Assembly: GCF_003597395.2 (NCBI RefSeq) | Contig: NC_133773.1 | Span: forward strand, 74,506,207-74,570,206 | Direction: 5' to 3' | Source: Chelonoidis abingdonii | Taxonomy: Eukaryota > Chordata > Testudines > Testudinidae | DNA: 64,000 nt | Part shown: positions 10,830-23,723 of the stretch, piece after piece | Numbering within the stretch: position 1 is the first letter of the stretch | Layout of the letters: the number at the start of each line of letters is the position of its first letter | Program-made: the position numbers and the translations under genes | The notes under the pieces: generated by a model | Databases searched by the model: none | What the model saw: only the letters and a program-made list of their open reading frames with translations | What the model was told of the DNA's origin: nothing

Positions 10830-11123
10830 GGCTATGTCTACACTACTGCTGGATCGACGCTTTGGCGATCGATGCACCGGGGTCAATTTAGTGGGTCTAG
10901 TGAAGACCAACCAAATCAACCACAGATTGCTCTCCGGTCAACCCTGGTTCTCCACCCCGAACGAGAAGAGTAAGGTAAGTCGACGAGAGAGACTCTCCCA
11001 TCGACCCAGCACTGTGTAGACACTATAGTAAGTTGACCTAAGCTACGTCGACTCCAGCTACGTTATTCATGTAGCTTGAGTTGCATAACTTAGGTTGACT
11101 TACTGCAGTAGTGTTAGACATAT
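10830..11123. mobile_element. Harbinger-like MITE
   Basis: It starts GGCTATGTCTACACTACTG and ends CAGTAGTGTTAGACATATT, an imperfect terminal inverted repeat. The interior contains pairs such as CGATCGATG and AGTTGACCTAAGC/ACTTAGGTTGACTT. The TCTACACT core is shared with the elements at 49707 and 58462, supporting a PIF/Harbinger family. No clear 3-bp target duplication is visible. Confidence 0.6.
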
Positions 11124-12949
11124 TAGTACTCATGACTGGGAACACTGGAAAAGAAGCCCCAATTAATCTTGAAAGCAAAAAGCAGCCTTGGAGTTGGTCA
11201 GTTTTTGAGCATTATTGGATAATTTATTACAACACAAATGTTCTATGAGCACAAATAAATAGGAATTCTACAAAACGAACATCAAACATTCCACCAAGTG
11301 AAAATAAAAATTCTAAAACTACTTGGTATACTAATTTGATATGCTGTGTCTCTCTATTACATCTATGATCTCAAGGTTATGATTTCCTCACAACTAAGCA
11401 GTGTCAAGCCCAGTCAGCATGTGGATAAAAGATTTGCGTATTGCAATGATGTATGTGTTTGGTACTGAACCTGTCTCATTGACTTCAGCACACAGACATT
11501 TTGTCAGACCAGGTTCTTAGTCAGGAATATTTTTTCCTAGCAGTCAGTATTGAACTAATAGCTGTGAAACATGACGTTACAGGGAGTGATGTGTCCCACA
11601 GGTGCCAGCTGTTGCATAAGATTTAAGCCTGACATTTTGTGATTGTCAAAAGTTCTGTGGGATCTTTAATGAGAGTACAGAGAGTATCCTGGCGAAATTC
11701 CAGTTGGAGTAATTATATTTAGCCTACCTACAGTTTCCCCTTAAGTGTCAACTAGATACAGCATTCTTTGCACCTCCTGTCTCAAACTCCTCTGTAATAT
11801 TGCTGTGTGTTGTTAAACAACTGTCAGGTTTCACCTCAAACTTGACTGAATGTCAGTTAAAGGTCACAAAGTTGAAGATATGGAGTCAAATTTGAATTTT
11901 GCCATATTTTGGGATGTTCAGATCTGGAGGTTTAGTTCAGGCCCATCTCTAATTTCAGTGACAGATGAAGTGATCCCTATGTATTATTTTTAATCAGTTT
12001 GAATAAGGCTTTGTAATCACTCAGATTTTTTAGTTTGCCTGACACTTGTTTCTTGGTTTGCAGGAGGCAACATGGTTCCCTTTTGTTTGTGTCAGTCTCC
12101 ATGTAACACCATCACAGATGGCAGAAGTTATCACAGCTCTGATATCATGTTGATTAACCGCCATTTCAGAATCAGAGTGTACCAGCATAATGAGTGGTTC
12201 TGGGGGGAGAGGGAACCATGCCTTACGTCTTATACATATTAACTCTTCAGAAAACAGTCTCCAGATTAATTTTTTTAATAAAAAATAATATATTTTGTTT
12301 TTCTGACAGTATAAACCCAAGATCATTTTTGAATTAAAAAGATATAGAGACTCCTGCTGATACTCTTCCTCATGTGATAAACTTTTTCAAGCTAGTGGAC
12401 TGCTGGAATACACAGATTAATAATGCGTCTTTTCAATAACCAGTAGGAAAGTGCTGTGTTTCCTATATTTACATCTGTTAGTAGAACAGAGCCCTGAGGT
12501 ACTCATTTGCAAAATAAGTGTCCAAAATCTTCATAAGATAAAAGACAAATGCATTTCCTGTGTTTGCAAAAAAACACTGTAAGCTATGAATGGACATCCT
12601 AAATCACAGAGCGAAGGAAATTCTTAGGGTAAAATACTGGCCTTATTGAAAGTGCTCACAGATTTCAATGATGCCAGGATTTCAGTCTTTGTGAATTGCT
12701 CAAACTCTCACTACATATGGATATAGACAATCATAAAATTGTTTGCTGAGTAGCAGCATAGTGTTTTGTGTTTTAAAAGTGTTTCCCCCAATAATTTTCA
12801 GTCTTTTTAAGAGCCATGTCTGTTTTCTCTGTACATTTAGCCCAGCTCAGTAATGGGACCCAATAATAGTAACTAGCATGTATATAAGACCAGACTTTGA
12901 TATTCTTGTTTATATTAAGTAGAACTTTACTAATGGTCTTATTCATTTC

Positions 12950-13195
12950 ATAATGAGTATCACAATCTATTCCATAGTGATTTGAGGTTTTTCAAAAAAA
13001 CACTCACTAATCCATACAGTATCCCTGTGAGGCTAATAAGTACTAATAATTTCATTTTATAGATGGTAAACCATAGGCACAGAATAATTAAATGATACCA
13101 TAAAGTGAACTGAGTTGGTGATAGATCCACAATTTGAATTCTGGAGTTCCTGGTTCCCACACCTGTACTCAGTACACTATATCATGCTGTCTCAC
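12950..13195 (-). repeat. Old tRNA-derived SINE (MIR/CORE-like), degenerate
   Basis: On the minus strand it has the MIR-like order: a tRNA-related head (complement of CAGTACACTATATCATGCTG), a TGGGAACCAGGAACTCC region, then the complement of TTTTATAGATGGTAAACCATAGG. It resembles the better copy at 15700-15970. The identity is by pattern only. Confidence 0.45.
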
Positions 13196-13849
13196 TTTCC
13201 TTTCCCCTGCTTTACTGTAGTGTCCTGCCATTCAGGAGCCTCATATATTCTAGGGAATTTTTGCAATAACTTACCAACATAGTTAACGCTGGTTCAGCTC
13301 CCAAAGCAACGTTGGGAGCTCTGGTGTACACTGGTCGTTGGCTGTTGTTGATGTTTTAAGAACTGTGTTCTTGAACCCTGCTAAGAGCAGATCTAACTGA
13401 CACTGTCTGAATTTTGGCTCCTGTTGAAGCAAATGGCAAAACTCCCACTGATTTTAATAAGGCCAGGTTTTCAACCTTAGTGTTTAAAATGCTGGTGGTA
13501 GCCAGTGACCATTTACAGCAGAGATCCCAGATCTGGCACCTCTGAAATAATAGGAATAGTCAGAGGATTTTTGCAAAGTTTCCTTAGTTAGTATAGCTAG
13601 AGCTAGGACTGGGCTTCCAGGAAGCTGTTCTTCTAACTAGCCGGAATAGGCCAGAATCAGCCTTGGAAATGTACAGTACATGTACAATCCTTTCATCGAT
13701 TTTTATTTGAAACACATCATAAAACTAACATTTCATGATTATACCTTCACTATTTTAGAACGATTTATTTAGTTTGTGAGCAAATTTAGTGCACATGAAA
13801 GTCAAAAATTAACACCACTGCTTAGACTAAGATATAGCTCAGACTAGCA

Positions 13850-14345
13850 CTGTGCAAGCACTGAATCTCACTGCTGCCTCAGTTTCCCCTTCTTGGACTT
13901 TTAAAAATTGCATAGAGACTCTTGTAATCTGGAATCTGCTTTATTAAAACTTGACAGTCCAAATGTCAACTGAACTAAAGTCTGTCTCTAACTCTACAAT
14001 TTCTTGGCCTCCTACTGGACTGTAACATTCTTTCACAAATCCCAGGTCCTGCTACCTGGCATTTCCTCAACCTTCCTGCTCCTGAGACTTCTGCCTCTCT
14101 TAAGGCTTCTGCCCATCACTGTAAATAGCTCCAGCAGGTTCTCTAGCTACATCCTTTCCCCGACCTAGACTCACCTGCAGGAACCAGCTTGCTCTCTGCA
14201 GGGCTTTCTCTCTCTCAGCTGCTGCTTAGTCTCTTAAGCCAAGAACTAAGTGGTCTGCAGGCTATCATCTGATCCATGGCATCAAACCCATCACCTGGGA
14301 GGCAGCTAATTAGTGATACTAATCAGTTAATTATGGAGCGTTTTC
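13850..14345 (-). repeat. LTR-like repeat, family unknown
   Basis: Read on the minus strand it is purine-rich and contains a polyadenylation signal (AATAAAG, complement at about 13940-13948), followed by GGGGAAACTGAGGCAGCAG. The same layout, AATAAA then GGGAAACTGAGGC, occurs at 17615-18420 on the same strand. No TG…CA termini or target duplication could be fixed, so LTR status is a guess. Confidence 0.3.
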
Positions 14346-15699
14346 AATGCCTGTGGCTTTACTGCACACAAATGCTGCAAAATATACAAGGAATATTCCT
14401 ATATCCACAATCCACATTGATCAAATAAGACGGCTAGGTTTATGTTGGAACCATTATTGTCCCATAAACCATATGTTCTACCTCCATAACTGGAGGTAGA
14501 TCTTTTCTAAAAAAAATTGTGTAATATGTTCTATGTGAAACTGTCAATTAACCCCTTCATAGCACGCCAGTTAGATATTTAATAAAAAAGCAAATTACAA
14601 ATGCCATGCAAATATATATTTTCACTACACATGATGCAATAAACAACCTAAAATGCCAGTCTCACATCTCAACATCTTAAGTTGTTGGGCAAATCTGTAA
14701 AATCCCAATGGCTCCAAGAACTGAAAATGAAGGAAATTATCATGACGGGATTGCCATCGGGTGTATGTTTGTGTGAAATGGGCCCTTTGCAGGTGGTGAG
14801 GCGCAGAGCAGTGTCCAGCCATGTGGTGTTTACTGGAGCCCTCTGCAGTATTTCCAAACCCTGAGCTTTCAAAAATAATGAGTCAGGCTCCAAAAATTCA
14901 TGATATTGGCTTAAAAATAATAAAATTGGGATCTCTTTATTTGGTTTCCTTGTTTTGAGCCTTTAAGGGGTCATGTTTTCCAGCTTCTCGCCACAATAAT
15001 AGGGGTAGCAACTTCCTTTTATTAACATGAAAGCTCAGATTCTCTCAAAATAGGAGGACTCCAGGAACTGGGCTTTTAAGAAAAATATTAAGCTTAATGA
15101 GATTCATGGTCCGATCACAAGAGTTATTAACAGTGCATCTTGTTGATGCAGGTTAGCTCAGGAAAGAGAGCTACCTCACACATTAGGCACAGCGCTGCTG
15201 CTTCAGAAGTGAGCTATGCCTGGGCCCTCTCCTCTCCAACAGACCCCATGATGCAGACAGCAACGTCCACAGTAACCATTTCGCTTCCCTTTCCCGCAAC
15301 ATCAACTGCAAATCATGTACCTTCAGGCCCACGATGTACTACCTTGTTGTTGTTAAATTTAGATTTCTCTCATGTTTTCTTTGTTCCATTTTCATAAAGA
15401 AACATGATTCTTGCAAAAAAAAAATTAGGACTGCACAAAACAATAGAAAATACGCTGAAAGGAAAATTCTGATCACTCCTGAATGTTTAAAAGTTGCTCT
15501 GGGGTTACTCCACCATATCCTTAACTGGCATCCATTAACTGTCCATCCCTCTGTGCTCTTCCAGTCTTGGGCTCCTCCTTGTCCCTTCTCCATGACACTC
15601 TGCCATTGGAAGGATTGCTCTTTTATTTGTGCCACCACATCTATCAAACTCGTTCTCCTGCGTCTTCCAGTGCACATCTCCAAGCCCATGAGTCCCTTC

Positions 15700-15970
15700 C
15701 TTCATATTTATTTGTACTACAGTAGCACCTAGAGACTCCAACCAAAATTCTGGCCCCATTGTGCTAGGCACTGTACTTACATAGCAGATAGTCACTGTAC
15801 TGAATTGCTTACAATCTACATAGACAAGATAAAGAGTGGGAGTTGAGGCACAAGGAAGTTAAGGGACTTGCCCAAGTCTCTCGAAGGCTATGGCAGAGCC
15901 AGGAAATGAACCCATATAACTAAGGCCCAGACTAGTGCCTTAACCACTAGACCACTGCAGCCTCTCTTTT
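15700..15970 (-). repeat. SINE, MIR/CORE-like, minus strand
   Basis: On the minus strand this reads from a tRNA-like head (complement of CCACTAGACCACTGCAG), through a GCTCTGCCATAG-type box and the complement of GGACTTGCCCAAGTC, to a tail matching the complement of CCCCATTGTGCTAGGCACTG and TATTTATTTGTACTACAGTA. It is the most complete of several copies in this window (12950, 18425, 29130, 52262, 53640, 55680). Confidence 0.65.
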
Positions 15971-16520
15971 CAAGCTTGCCTTTATACCTTTCTCTTTGAC
16001 CCTTTCTATGAAGTGTTCTGTGATGTTCTATAGGAAGGAGCTGATAAACTATAATTTCATGCAGTGTTTCCCAAATGGTAGGAGCCAACTCACCCATGGA
16101 TGATAAGAAGGTTTGAGATGAGTTGCCACATCCAGGTCCAGAGTAACCCATCACTGGGTCCTAGGCAAACACACCTTCTACCAGGGTGCAGGGGAGGGTT
16201 GAACATGAGCCCATTCCACGTTCAGCCTCAGTGGCAGCTCCTGTCCTGCAGGACTGGGCCCAGCTCCCATTCCAGGCCTTGCAACCTGATGCATGGGGTC
16301 ACAGCAACACAGCACCAGGTTTGGCCTGGCTGGAACACTCCACTCTCTGCCTCTCCCCACCAGGGGCTTCCCTCTGCATCAACCTGGATTAGAGTTGCAG
16401 TCCAAGACTGGAGGGTGCATATGTATAGTGGTAGGTTGCCAAAAAGAGACAATGCTGTTGGTGGGTCAACTTAGTAAAAAGTTTGGGAACCATTGCATCA
16501 TAAAATACTCCTGTTCTGAG

Positions 16521-16786
16521 CAGGGCTGGCTCCAGCTTTTCTGCCGCCTCAAGCAGATTGGCGGCAGCCCAATCACGCCGCTTCATTCTTTGGCGGGAAT
16601 TTGGCGGCGGGTCCTTCACTCCCTCTCTTCCTCTTCAGCGGCACTTTGGCAGCAGCTCAGAGAACAAACGAGGGACCTGCTGCCAAAGACCTGGAGGTGC
16701 TGCCCCAGTACTGGACGGAGTGCCACCCCTTTGTATTGGCTGCCCCAAGCACCTGCTTCCTTTGCTGGTGCCTGGAGCCAGCACTG
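16521..16786. mobile_element. hAT MITE, GGCTGGCTCCAG-end family
   Basis: The termini CAGGGCTGGCTCCAG and CTGGAGCCAGCACTG are near-perfect inverted repeats. A degenerate 8-bp target duplication may remain (GTTCTGAG before, GTTTGAGC after). The interior is GC-rich with GGCGGCAG and TGCCCCAAGCA. The latter is shared with the elements at 23724 and 24919, indicating one family. Confidence 0.75.
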
Positions 16787-17614
16787 GTTTGAGCTTTCTA
16801 AATTAAATTGACTTGTTTTGTTGGGGAGGGGGGGGTTACCTTGGCTACGGATCACATTCATTGCTATTATAAGAGACATTAGAGATCTTGAGAATTTTAT
16901 TGCTTGCTAGTTAGGCAAACAGAGGCATCAACATTATGACAGCATTTGGGAGCTCCACGCCAGCAGAATTCCTTTTATGGTGCCCTAGAGGTCTGCAATA
17001 TTTAACACAGAAGAGTTCAAATTGTTTCTCCAATTTCTCACAGCATTTAGCACAGGTGACATAAAAATGCACATTTGAAAGACAAGGTTCCCAGCACTGA
17101 ACTTCCTAAGAAAATATAAAAATTCCTTTAGTCATTCTGAAGCTAAAAGATAAACAGGAACAGCTGCTAAATGTCCTTCAAACCAGCCTGAGATTCTTTC
17201 CAATTATGCTACAAAATGCACCTCAGGTGCAGCACAGCACTTTCAAATTAAGTTTTATATCTATCAAATACAAGCCTAACATGAAGTGCTGTTTCCTCCC
17301 AATTGTTATTGCCTCAGTGTATCTGATAGCCTTTTCCTAATTCCTTTTTTTTATTGATCTCCCACAGCATCAAGAAGATGCAATATATGTGTTCTTCAAC
17401 AGTCATTACATATGTTACAGTAAGAAAGCACCTAGATAGGTTTCTGCTTCCTCACATTATGTATATGCTCTATGAAAGGGAGCTGACCTTCCACTGAGTT
17501 TATCTGCTAGGCTGTCATCTTTTCCAAGGACCAGACTTAATCCTTTTATTGTCTTCCCATGCCCTAGAAACATTGTCACAATACATATTAACAGTAATTG
17601 TAAATGAGTGGTTT

Positions 17615-18420
17615 TCTCCCAGGCACCACCTTGTGGCCTCAGGGCAGCCCCTCGCCTCAGTTTCCCTCCTGGTTAACCCAAAGGACTCCACTTCAGGCTC
17701 TTAGTTAACCAATAGTGCTCCTGGGAACCAGTTTATTACAAAAACCTTGTGAAAATAGTCTATAACAAAAGTCCCAAAACATAGTTCATATCAACCCATG
17801 CACATGGTCTTTGTTCTCACCGTATCCCAGTGTCTTCCATCACAAATTAGGCTCCTGTCTGTCCTCTTCCATCCCTTTGCCAGGACAACCACTCCAACCC
17901 TACCTTCTAGGGCGCAAGCCTGCCTTTCCCAGTGGAAAGTCCTGCAGCCTTTCTACTGGGAGCATCCTTACCAGGGGAGCATCCCTCACTTCCCCGGCCC
18001 TCTCGCTGTTTCTCTGGGTCCAGCTCTCCAGCAAGGAGATGTCAGTGGATAAGCCCCTCCTCTGCTCCACCTTCCTTCAGTTGTCTCTGGCCCTTGTCTC
18101 CAGCTCTCCATCTTAGACTCAGCAGGAACCTCCCTCTGCTGCTCCCCCTAACTTCAGACCTCTCAAGCCTTGGCTCAGAGACACCAGCTAGCAAACTCCT
18201 CTTGCTCCTCTCCTACCTTCAGCCATCTCCCAGGAGCCACCTTCTGTCTCTGGCCACTCTCTTCTCCTATCTGATTCAGTTCTGGTTTGACTTCTGACTG
18301 ACCTTTTATAGACCCCCAGGTGCTGCCCCACACTTTGAATTGGCCAAGCTGGGATCATCTGGACTGAAACAGGAGAGCTGAGCTCAGTTTCATCTAATGG
18401 GCCAGCTACTCTATTACAGT
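17615..18420 (-). repeat. LTR-like repeat with TATA box, minus strand
   Basis: On the minus strand a TATA box (GGTCTATAAAAGG, complement at 18302-18314) lies about 110 bases after the start, followed by a long purine-rich transcribed region. A possible AATAAA sits near 17733, and GGGAAACTGAGGCGAGGGG follows near 17655. This promoter/poly-A arrangement fits an LTR or another promoter-bearing repeat. The long plus-strand frames here (17798-18297) are pyrimidine-rich shadows. No protein-coding retroviral segment is adjacent. Confidence 0.4.
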
Positions 18421-18424
18421 AATA

Positions 18425-18530
18425 AATAATATTAAACTTACTTGTATAGTGCCTTGAGTATGCAGACAGCTATAGTCCCTACTCCAAAGAGCTTACAGTT
18501 TGACAAGATGACATACAACCAAAGGATTGT
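18425..18530 (-). repeat. SINE fragment (same family as 15700-15970)
   Basis: It matches the 3' half of the SINE at 15700: TATAGTGCCTTGAGTATG and TCCCTACTCCAAAGAGCTTA. It is truncated and diverged. Confidence 0.45.
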
Positions 18531-20856
18531 CAGGAAGGGGAATAATGGAACATGAAGGAGTGGTGAAGTTAACCACATCTTGTTAGTTTCATTATTCCTT
18601 TATGGATTTTTGTATGTTTATGCATTGTTTTTCAGTAAGTTAGGAGAGTTTAGAGTGGGTGGGCAAGGGTTTAAGGGCCTTGATGAAGATGTTTTAAGAA
18701 AGGGCTTGTAGGAGAACAGTGTAAGCAAGGTGAGCTGACAAGCCGCCTCAGAGTGAAAACCTGTCAGTTTTAACTATTGTTTTTTCAGACTTTTGTGAGC
18801 AGTCAGGAAGCTGACAAGAATCAGGTCACTTTTTTATTTTCTGCTGTAGCTGAAAAAAAGCAGACACAACAGCCAGCAGGCAGTAGAGAAGATCTGGAAA
18901 ATGAAAAAGGTTTGGTGAGATTCAGACATGATAAACAGGGGACTTGTAGAGTAGTGGAAATATTTCCATTTCAGTAGCCAGAAAGTTGAGGAAGGAGTAG
19001 AATAACAGAGAGAGAGCTAGAGTTGCAGCTGAGTAAAAGAGAACGCTCATCTTCATAGCAACTGGGAGGCTATGGGATAGGAGGTGAGAATAGAGAGCGA
19101 ATGCTCCTTTTCTGTTCTAAAAGTAATTATTTTCAGTGGGTGGGGCTTCACATTTATCAGGCACATGCTAGCTGAAGGCTGATAGAGAAGATGGTACCCC
19201 TGGACACCATACAGGGACAGAACTGTGGTGGTAACTATTCCCTTACTCAGCTGCTGTACACAATCTGTGTTCCCCATTGCAGAGTTCATCCTACCCAGCA
19301 AAATCACCATTATCCTATACCTTGGCTCTACATGTCTACCTAGACTTTCACTTTTCCTGTTACTGTCCAAACTTAAAGTGACCATGATGCTGAGATGATC
19401 AGCATGCGCTACTGCTGGGCTCTCTATTTGTCTCATTAGTCTGCCAGCACTAATTTGTTGTACCTTTTGGGCTCGTATGAAATTGAATGCCTGCTGTTGT
19501 GTGCACTGTAGGGCTGAGGACGTTTTACTTAGACTTCCTCTGAGCACTTTTGCAATCTGCTCTCTGGGAGAAATAGAGAGAGTAGCCAAAGGGTATAACA
19601 ACAGGTGTCTTAACTATGCTACCTTTTCTGATGGTGTACGCTACATATTCCCGTCATTAACTATCTGGTTTCCACACAGCCCACACTGTTTTTTCAGTGA
19701 AAACATAACAGCTCTGGGGTAAATTCCTGACTACTAAAATCAATGACAAAATTCCCATTAACATCAGAAGGGCCAGCATTTCACTGCTGTTGTCTATGTA
19801 TTGTGCTCTACTTTTCCCTAGACCATAAGCACGTTTTGCCCTCTGCGTCATGTGTACAGAACACACTGACTGCAGAAACTGGGCCCTTTGCATGTGGATA
19901 TGCATATGCAGAGACTGAACCTTGTAACATGGAATCTCTGACAAGATTCTGGGAGATATTGCATCATGTCTTTATTTTTACTCTGATATTAATTATATTA
20001 TGTCTTATCTTTCACACCTCCTTACTGAGTTCTTCCTTGTCTCCAGAGCCAGATCCCTCCAGATGTTTATGATGTATACTACTGCAGCTTCCACACAGCG
20101 TCAATACAGACCATACTGTGATAGTGACCATGCTTAACTTCTCAGTGAAGCTAGGTGTCTTTATACACTTTCCTAGTTGATTACAGAATGTAGATGCTGC
20201 AGAGTAGGGTTTAGGGAATAGGAAACCTCTTAAAAGGTCAAGTTCTTCTACTCTAGAACTTTTCCAAAAGTTTGACTATTTCCCTAAAATAATCTACCAT
20301 GAAAATGTGGGGGAGGTGAGGGCTAATGAAAATTTTTGCACTATACAAAAACAGTTTTTCTAACTAACTTAGATAACAAAAGAATCTTACTCATAAATCT
20401 TTTGCTCTTCAAACCTGCAAGAACTGAATAAATCAGCATTACTCTTTTTTCTTGTTAATAGTTTCCTCTTTCTCTTTCTGCACATGGGGGTGGTTTGCTT
20501 GCTGATCTCACAGTTTGGAAGCTGAAAAAGCTAAGACTGCAAGTGCTCTGTACAGAACTAGTGCGGAATAGTGGGTGTTCTGCTTAGAGAACAATTTGCT
20601 AAGCTAAGAAAGTTGTTTTGCCAGGGTTATGAAAAGCAAAGTGATTTTCCTACTTGACATATTCAGCAGACTACTCCATTATTGTGCTAGTCCCAGCACA
20701 AGGTCTACAGGTGCATTTTGAACTCTTAGAGTGTGAATAGTTTTAAAATCTATTTATATGTTCTGCTATCCTATTTACTGTTGTCTTTGATGGTCCCACT
20801 AACATATTAGTAGAAAATCAAAATACACTGTAAGATCAGTGTGTTTATCCTACAAG

Positions 20857-21394
20857 CAGGGTGGGTGCAAGGATGTTTCATGCCCTAGGCGAAACTTCCA
20901 CCTTGCACCCCACCCTGAGCCTGTGGCAGTTCCCCGGCCCCGCATCAGCTCCCCACCCACCCCCGCCCTGAGGCATCCTCCTGCAGCAGCAGCTCCCCCG
21001 GCCCAAGGAGCCGTGCGGCAGCTCCCCACCCCAGCTCACCTCTGCTCTGCCTCCTCCCTGAGCACACCATTGCCGCTTCACTTCTCCCACCTCCCAGGCT
21101 TGTGGCGCCAATCAACTGTTTGGCGCCGCAAGCCTGGGAAGGAGAGAAGCAGAGTGGGGCGGCGTGCTCAGGGGAGGAGGCGGACCAGAGGTTAGCTGGG
21201 GCAGGGAGTTCCCCTGCATGTCCCCCTACCCCCCTTACTTGCTGCAGGCGGCCCTCCCCACGCCCCCCTGCCCCAGCTCCTGCCGCCTAAATGCTGACAA
21301 CGGCCGGGGAGGCCGAAGGACCCGAAATGCCACCCCCCAAATGCTAGTGCCCTAGGTGACTGCCTAAGTTGCCTAATGGGTTGCACCGGCTCTG
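20857..21394. mobile_element. hAT fold-back element, perfect 8-bp target duplication
   Basis: It is flanked by CCTACAAG at 20849-20856 and 21395-21402. The termini CAGGGTGGGTGCAAGG and GGTTGCACCGGCTCTG are imperfect inverted repeats. The interior is one long imperfect palindrome centred near 21115. CCCAGGCTTGTGGCGCC opposes GGCGCCGCAAGCCTGGG, and the arms extend outward through GCCTCCTCCCTGAGCAC / GTGCTCAGGGGAGGAGGC. It could form a hairpin of several hundred bases. It has no transposase and would be mobilised in trans. Confidence 0.88.
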
Positions 21395-21654
21395 CCTACA
21401 AGTATGTTGATCCATTTTGTCAATCTACTATCTTAGTGGACTGTTTAGCTGAAAACTGAAGTACACTAGTTCTCATGTCACCAAAGTACATAAAGTCACA
21501 TCTATCAGAGTTACTGAGCTGGTTTCCACTGTGACTATTGCATGATTCAGAGTCTCCCTCTCTGATAGAAACATCTGCTAAAAACAAGCAACATTGAAGC
21601 CCTTGTGAAGAATGAAATTGCTCATCACCCATCATCCTGTAGCACATGCATCTG

Positions 21655-21747
21655 TGGCCTGATTTTCAGAGATGCTGTGTGCTTACGCTTCCACTAATTT
21701 CGACTGGACTTGTGGTTGCTTAGCACTTTTGTAAATCAGGCCCTTAA
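21655..21747. repeat. Short palindromic repeat (old MITE-like)
   Basis: Its ends GGCCTGATTTTCAGAGATGC and GTAAATCAGGCCCT are inverted copies, and the interior is also palindromic around about 21700 (TGCTTACGC against GTTGCTTAGCA). It belongs with the palindromic relics at 47618 and probably 57025. No target duplication was recognised. Confidence 0.55.
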
Positions 21748-22382
21748 ACATTGAAAATGAATATTCCAGTTGATGCACTTTCTTTCAATATCAGAAGCTT
21801 GCACTAAAGATGACACATAAGTGACTTATGCCACTTTCTGTATATATATGAATTTGAGTAGATAATCTATTTGGATATTTCTGTTTCATTTTTTCTTCAG
21901 AAAAGTACGTGCTAGTAAAGAGCCAAGCCTTGTACTGATTATATACTATAGATTGTAGGCCAAGGGTCCTGAGTTTAACTTCTAAATTATCACCTGATTT
22001 GTATGTTTAACATATATATACGTTTAACTGTATATAACTTTTGAAAATTTGGCCCTATTGAAATTAAGAATGTAATTAGTAAACTTAATTAAGAATATTA
22101 AGAATTTGGAAATTCTTGGATAAAGACATCTTGTTTATGTTGTAAAAAGCATTGTTGGTAGACGCAGTAGCTACTATTCTTTACAGTTTGTACTGTTCTT
22201 TTTTAATGTGATCTCTTTTTGTAGTGAGACCCAACATATCAAAACATGGATTTTCCTTCATTTTTCATTCCTAGGCATTCAGAATGAAATAGGACTGTCA
22301 CGGAGAGGGATCGGTGCAGAATGATTTAGGATTTTATCTTCTCTGTTGGCATTCAGTTGTCACTGTTTTGTTTTCTTCTCAG

Positions 22383-22490
22383 GTTTGGATGTGTGGAGGT
22401 GGCATGTTTGATGTTCCGTGTTCTAGAGTTGGACACATTTACAGAAAGTATGTCCCTTATAAAGTTCCATCTGGAACCAGCCTGGCACGA
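22383..22490 (+). CDS. GALNTL6: GALNTL6 internal exon, PCSRVGH motif
   Basis: This 108-base, phase 0-0 exon encodes 36 residues and directly continues the exon at 8915. It has a TTTTCTTCTCAG acceptor and a GTAAGT donor. The peptide starts VWMCGG and contains [20 protein letters not shown]. The PCSRVGH segment is a hallmark of the GalNAc-transferase catalytic domain, lying in the region of the metal- and UDP-binding histidine. The FDVPCSR and SGTSLAR segments resemble GALNTL6 rather than GALNT10. The residue after CGG is Gly, where I recall Glu in the human protein, so this could be a lineage substitution. Codon phase is intact across the junction (…EISFK/VWMCGG…). Confidence 0.92.
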
Positions 22491-23723
22491 GTAAGTAGCT
22501 GCTAACTGAAATTTTCCATCTTTAAGTTGTCAGTCACTTTACTCCTTGTGGGTTAATTTCTTTATTTAGAATAAAACAATCAGATTCTCAATTTCTCTGA
22601 CTAGCATATAATGTGCGATTACTTTTGTAACAGCGACCTTCTAAAGGCAAGGCTTCCATGAACAAAACAGTGCTCAATAAAAAAAATAAAGTTAGAGGCT
22701 TCAGAATAGAGGCATATTACTTTCACATTCATTCAAAAGAATATATGAATTACCTGAAGCACAAGATTGCCTTTTACACACTCACTGTGATTGTCAGTCA
22801 TGGTTTTATAAGCAAAATCTGACAAATCACTGGGAATTTGAATGGTTGATTTTTCAGAAGGATTTTGATCAGTCAGCAAATTAATCCAGCAGCCTACATC
22901 TTGCAAAAGGAATATTCTTTGGAACAAAAGAATTGATCAGCGGTGATTTAAGTGACTGGTTATAACCTCTGTAGGGAATATGAGTACCTTCTTACCATGA
23001 AAGAGAAGGGAACCACGAGATCACAATACTCTTTCAAAGAGATTAAACATCTCTATATCCATGAGGTTTTCCTTCTCTAGAGGAAATGGATCTATGAAAA
23101 CTATAAGTTGCTTGAGAGAAATGAGGAGCTTGTTCTAGTAATATCAAAAATAGGAAACTAAGGGCACTGCTGTGACTTCCAGGCAAAATATTAGTATTTA
23201 TTAATCCTTAATCTTAATATTTTCCTTTTTAAATGTTACTACATGGTTCACTTTTATTTCCCTTTTTAGAACATAAAATGGCATAAATATTGGTGTTTGT
23301 CCATCACCATAGGGAACATCTTATGAATCATATTTTTTCTTAATAGTGAAAATATATATGAATCAAAAATACATCTCCTGCTTTGAGGAGGAGAAGCTCT
23401 TGACTTCTCTGCTGTGGGACTACACTCACTGTAATGATTCCACAGCCTAGCAGACCATAAGCCTAATAAGAGAGACAAGAAAATGAATTCTACCCTATTT
23501 GCTAACTGCATGCAGTCAAGTTGCCTTTCAGCTAGTTAAAGTGAGAGAGAAAGCGCTGCCCTGGAAGAGCATGTGTGCTGGCACTAAGCACAGCAAGTGG
23601 GAGCTGTAATATATGATGCAATAAGGAACATGAGTGAGTTGGTAAGGTAGTGTACAAATAAGCCAGAGCCACTGTAATCTAGAGTAAATGCTTCGAATGT
23701 ACTGTAGGAAATGCTGTTAAATC

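Larger units (their letters stand above)
9033..22382 (+). other. GALNTL6 intron, 13,350 bases
   Basis: It is bounded by GTAAGT at 9033 and TTCTCAG at 22382. It contains a PLE terminus, a Harbinger-like MITE, two LTR-like repeats, SINE-like fragments, two hAT MITEs and a fold-back element (separate entries). The remainder (9033-9623, 9933-10829, 11124-12949, 14346-15699, 16787-17614, 18531-20856, 21748-22382) is AT-rich with nothing I can support. An 182-codon minus frame at 19053-19601 has no recognised domain. Confidence 0.8.

Noticed and set aside
16293..16811. 172-codon open frame
   Set aside because: It crosses from unique sequence through the hAT MITE at 16521-16786. The C-terminal part is the MITE itself.
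17798..18297. Overlapping Ser/Pro/Leu-rich plus-strand frames
   Set aside because: They are the antisense of a purine-rich, promoter-bearing minus-strand repeat. The composition alone explains them.
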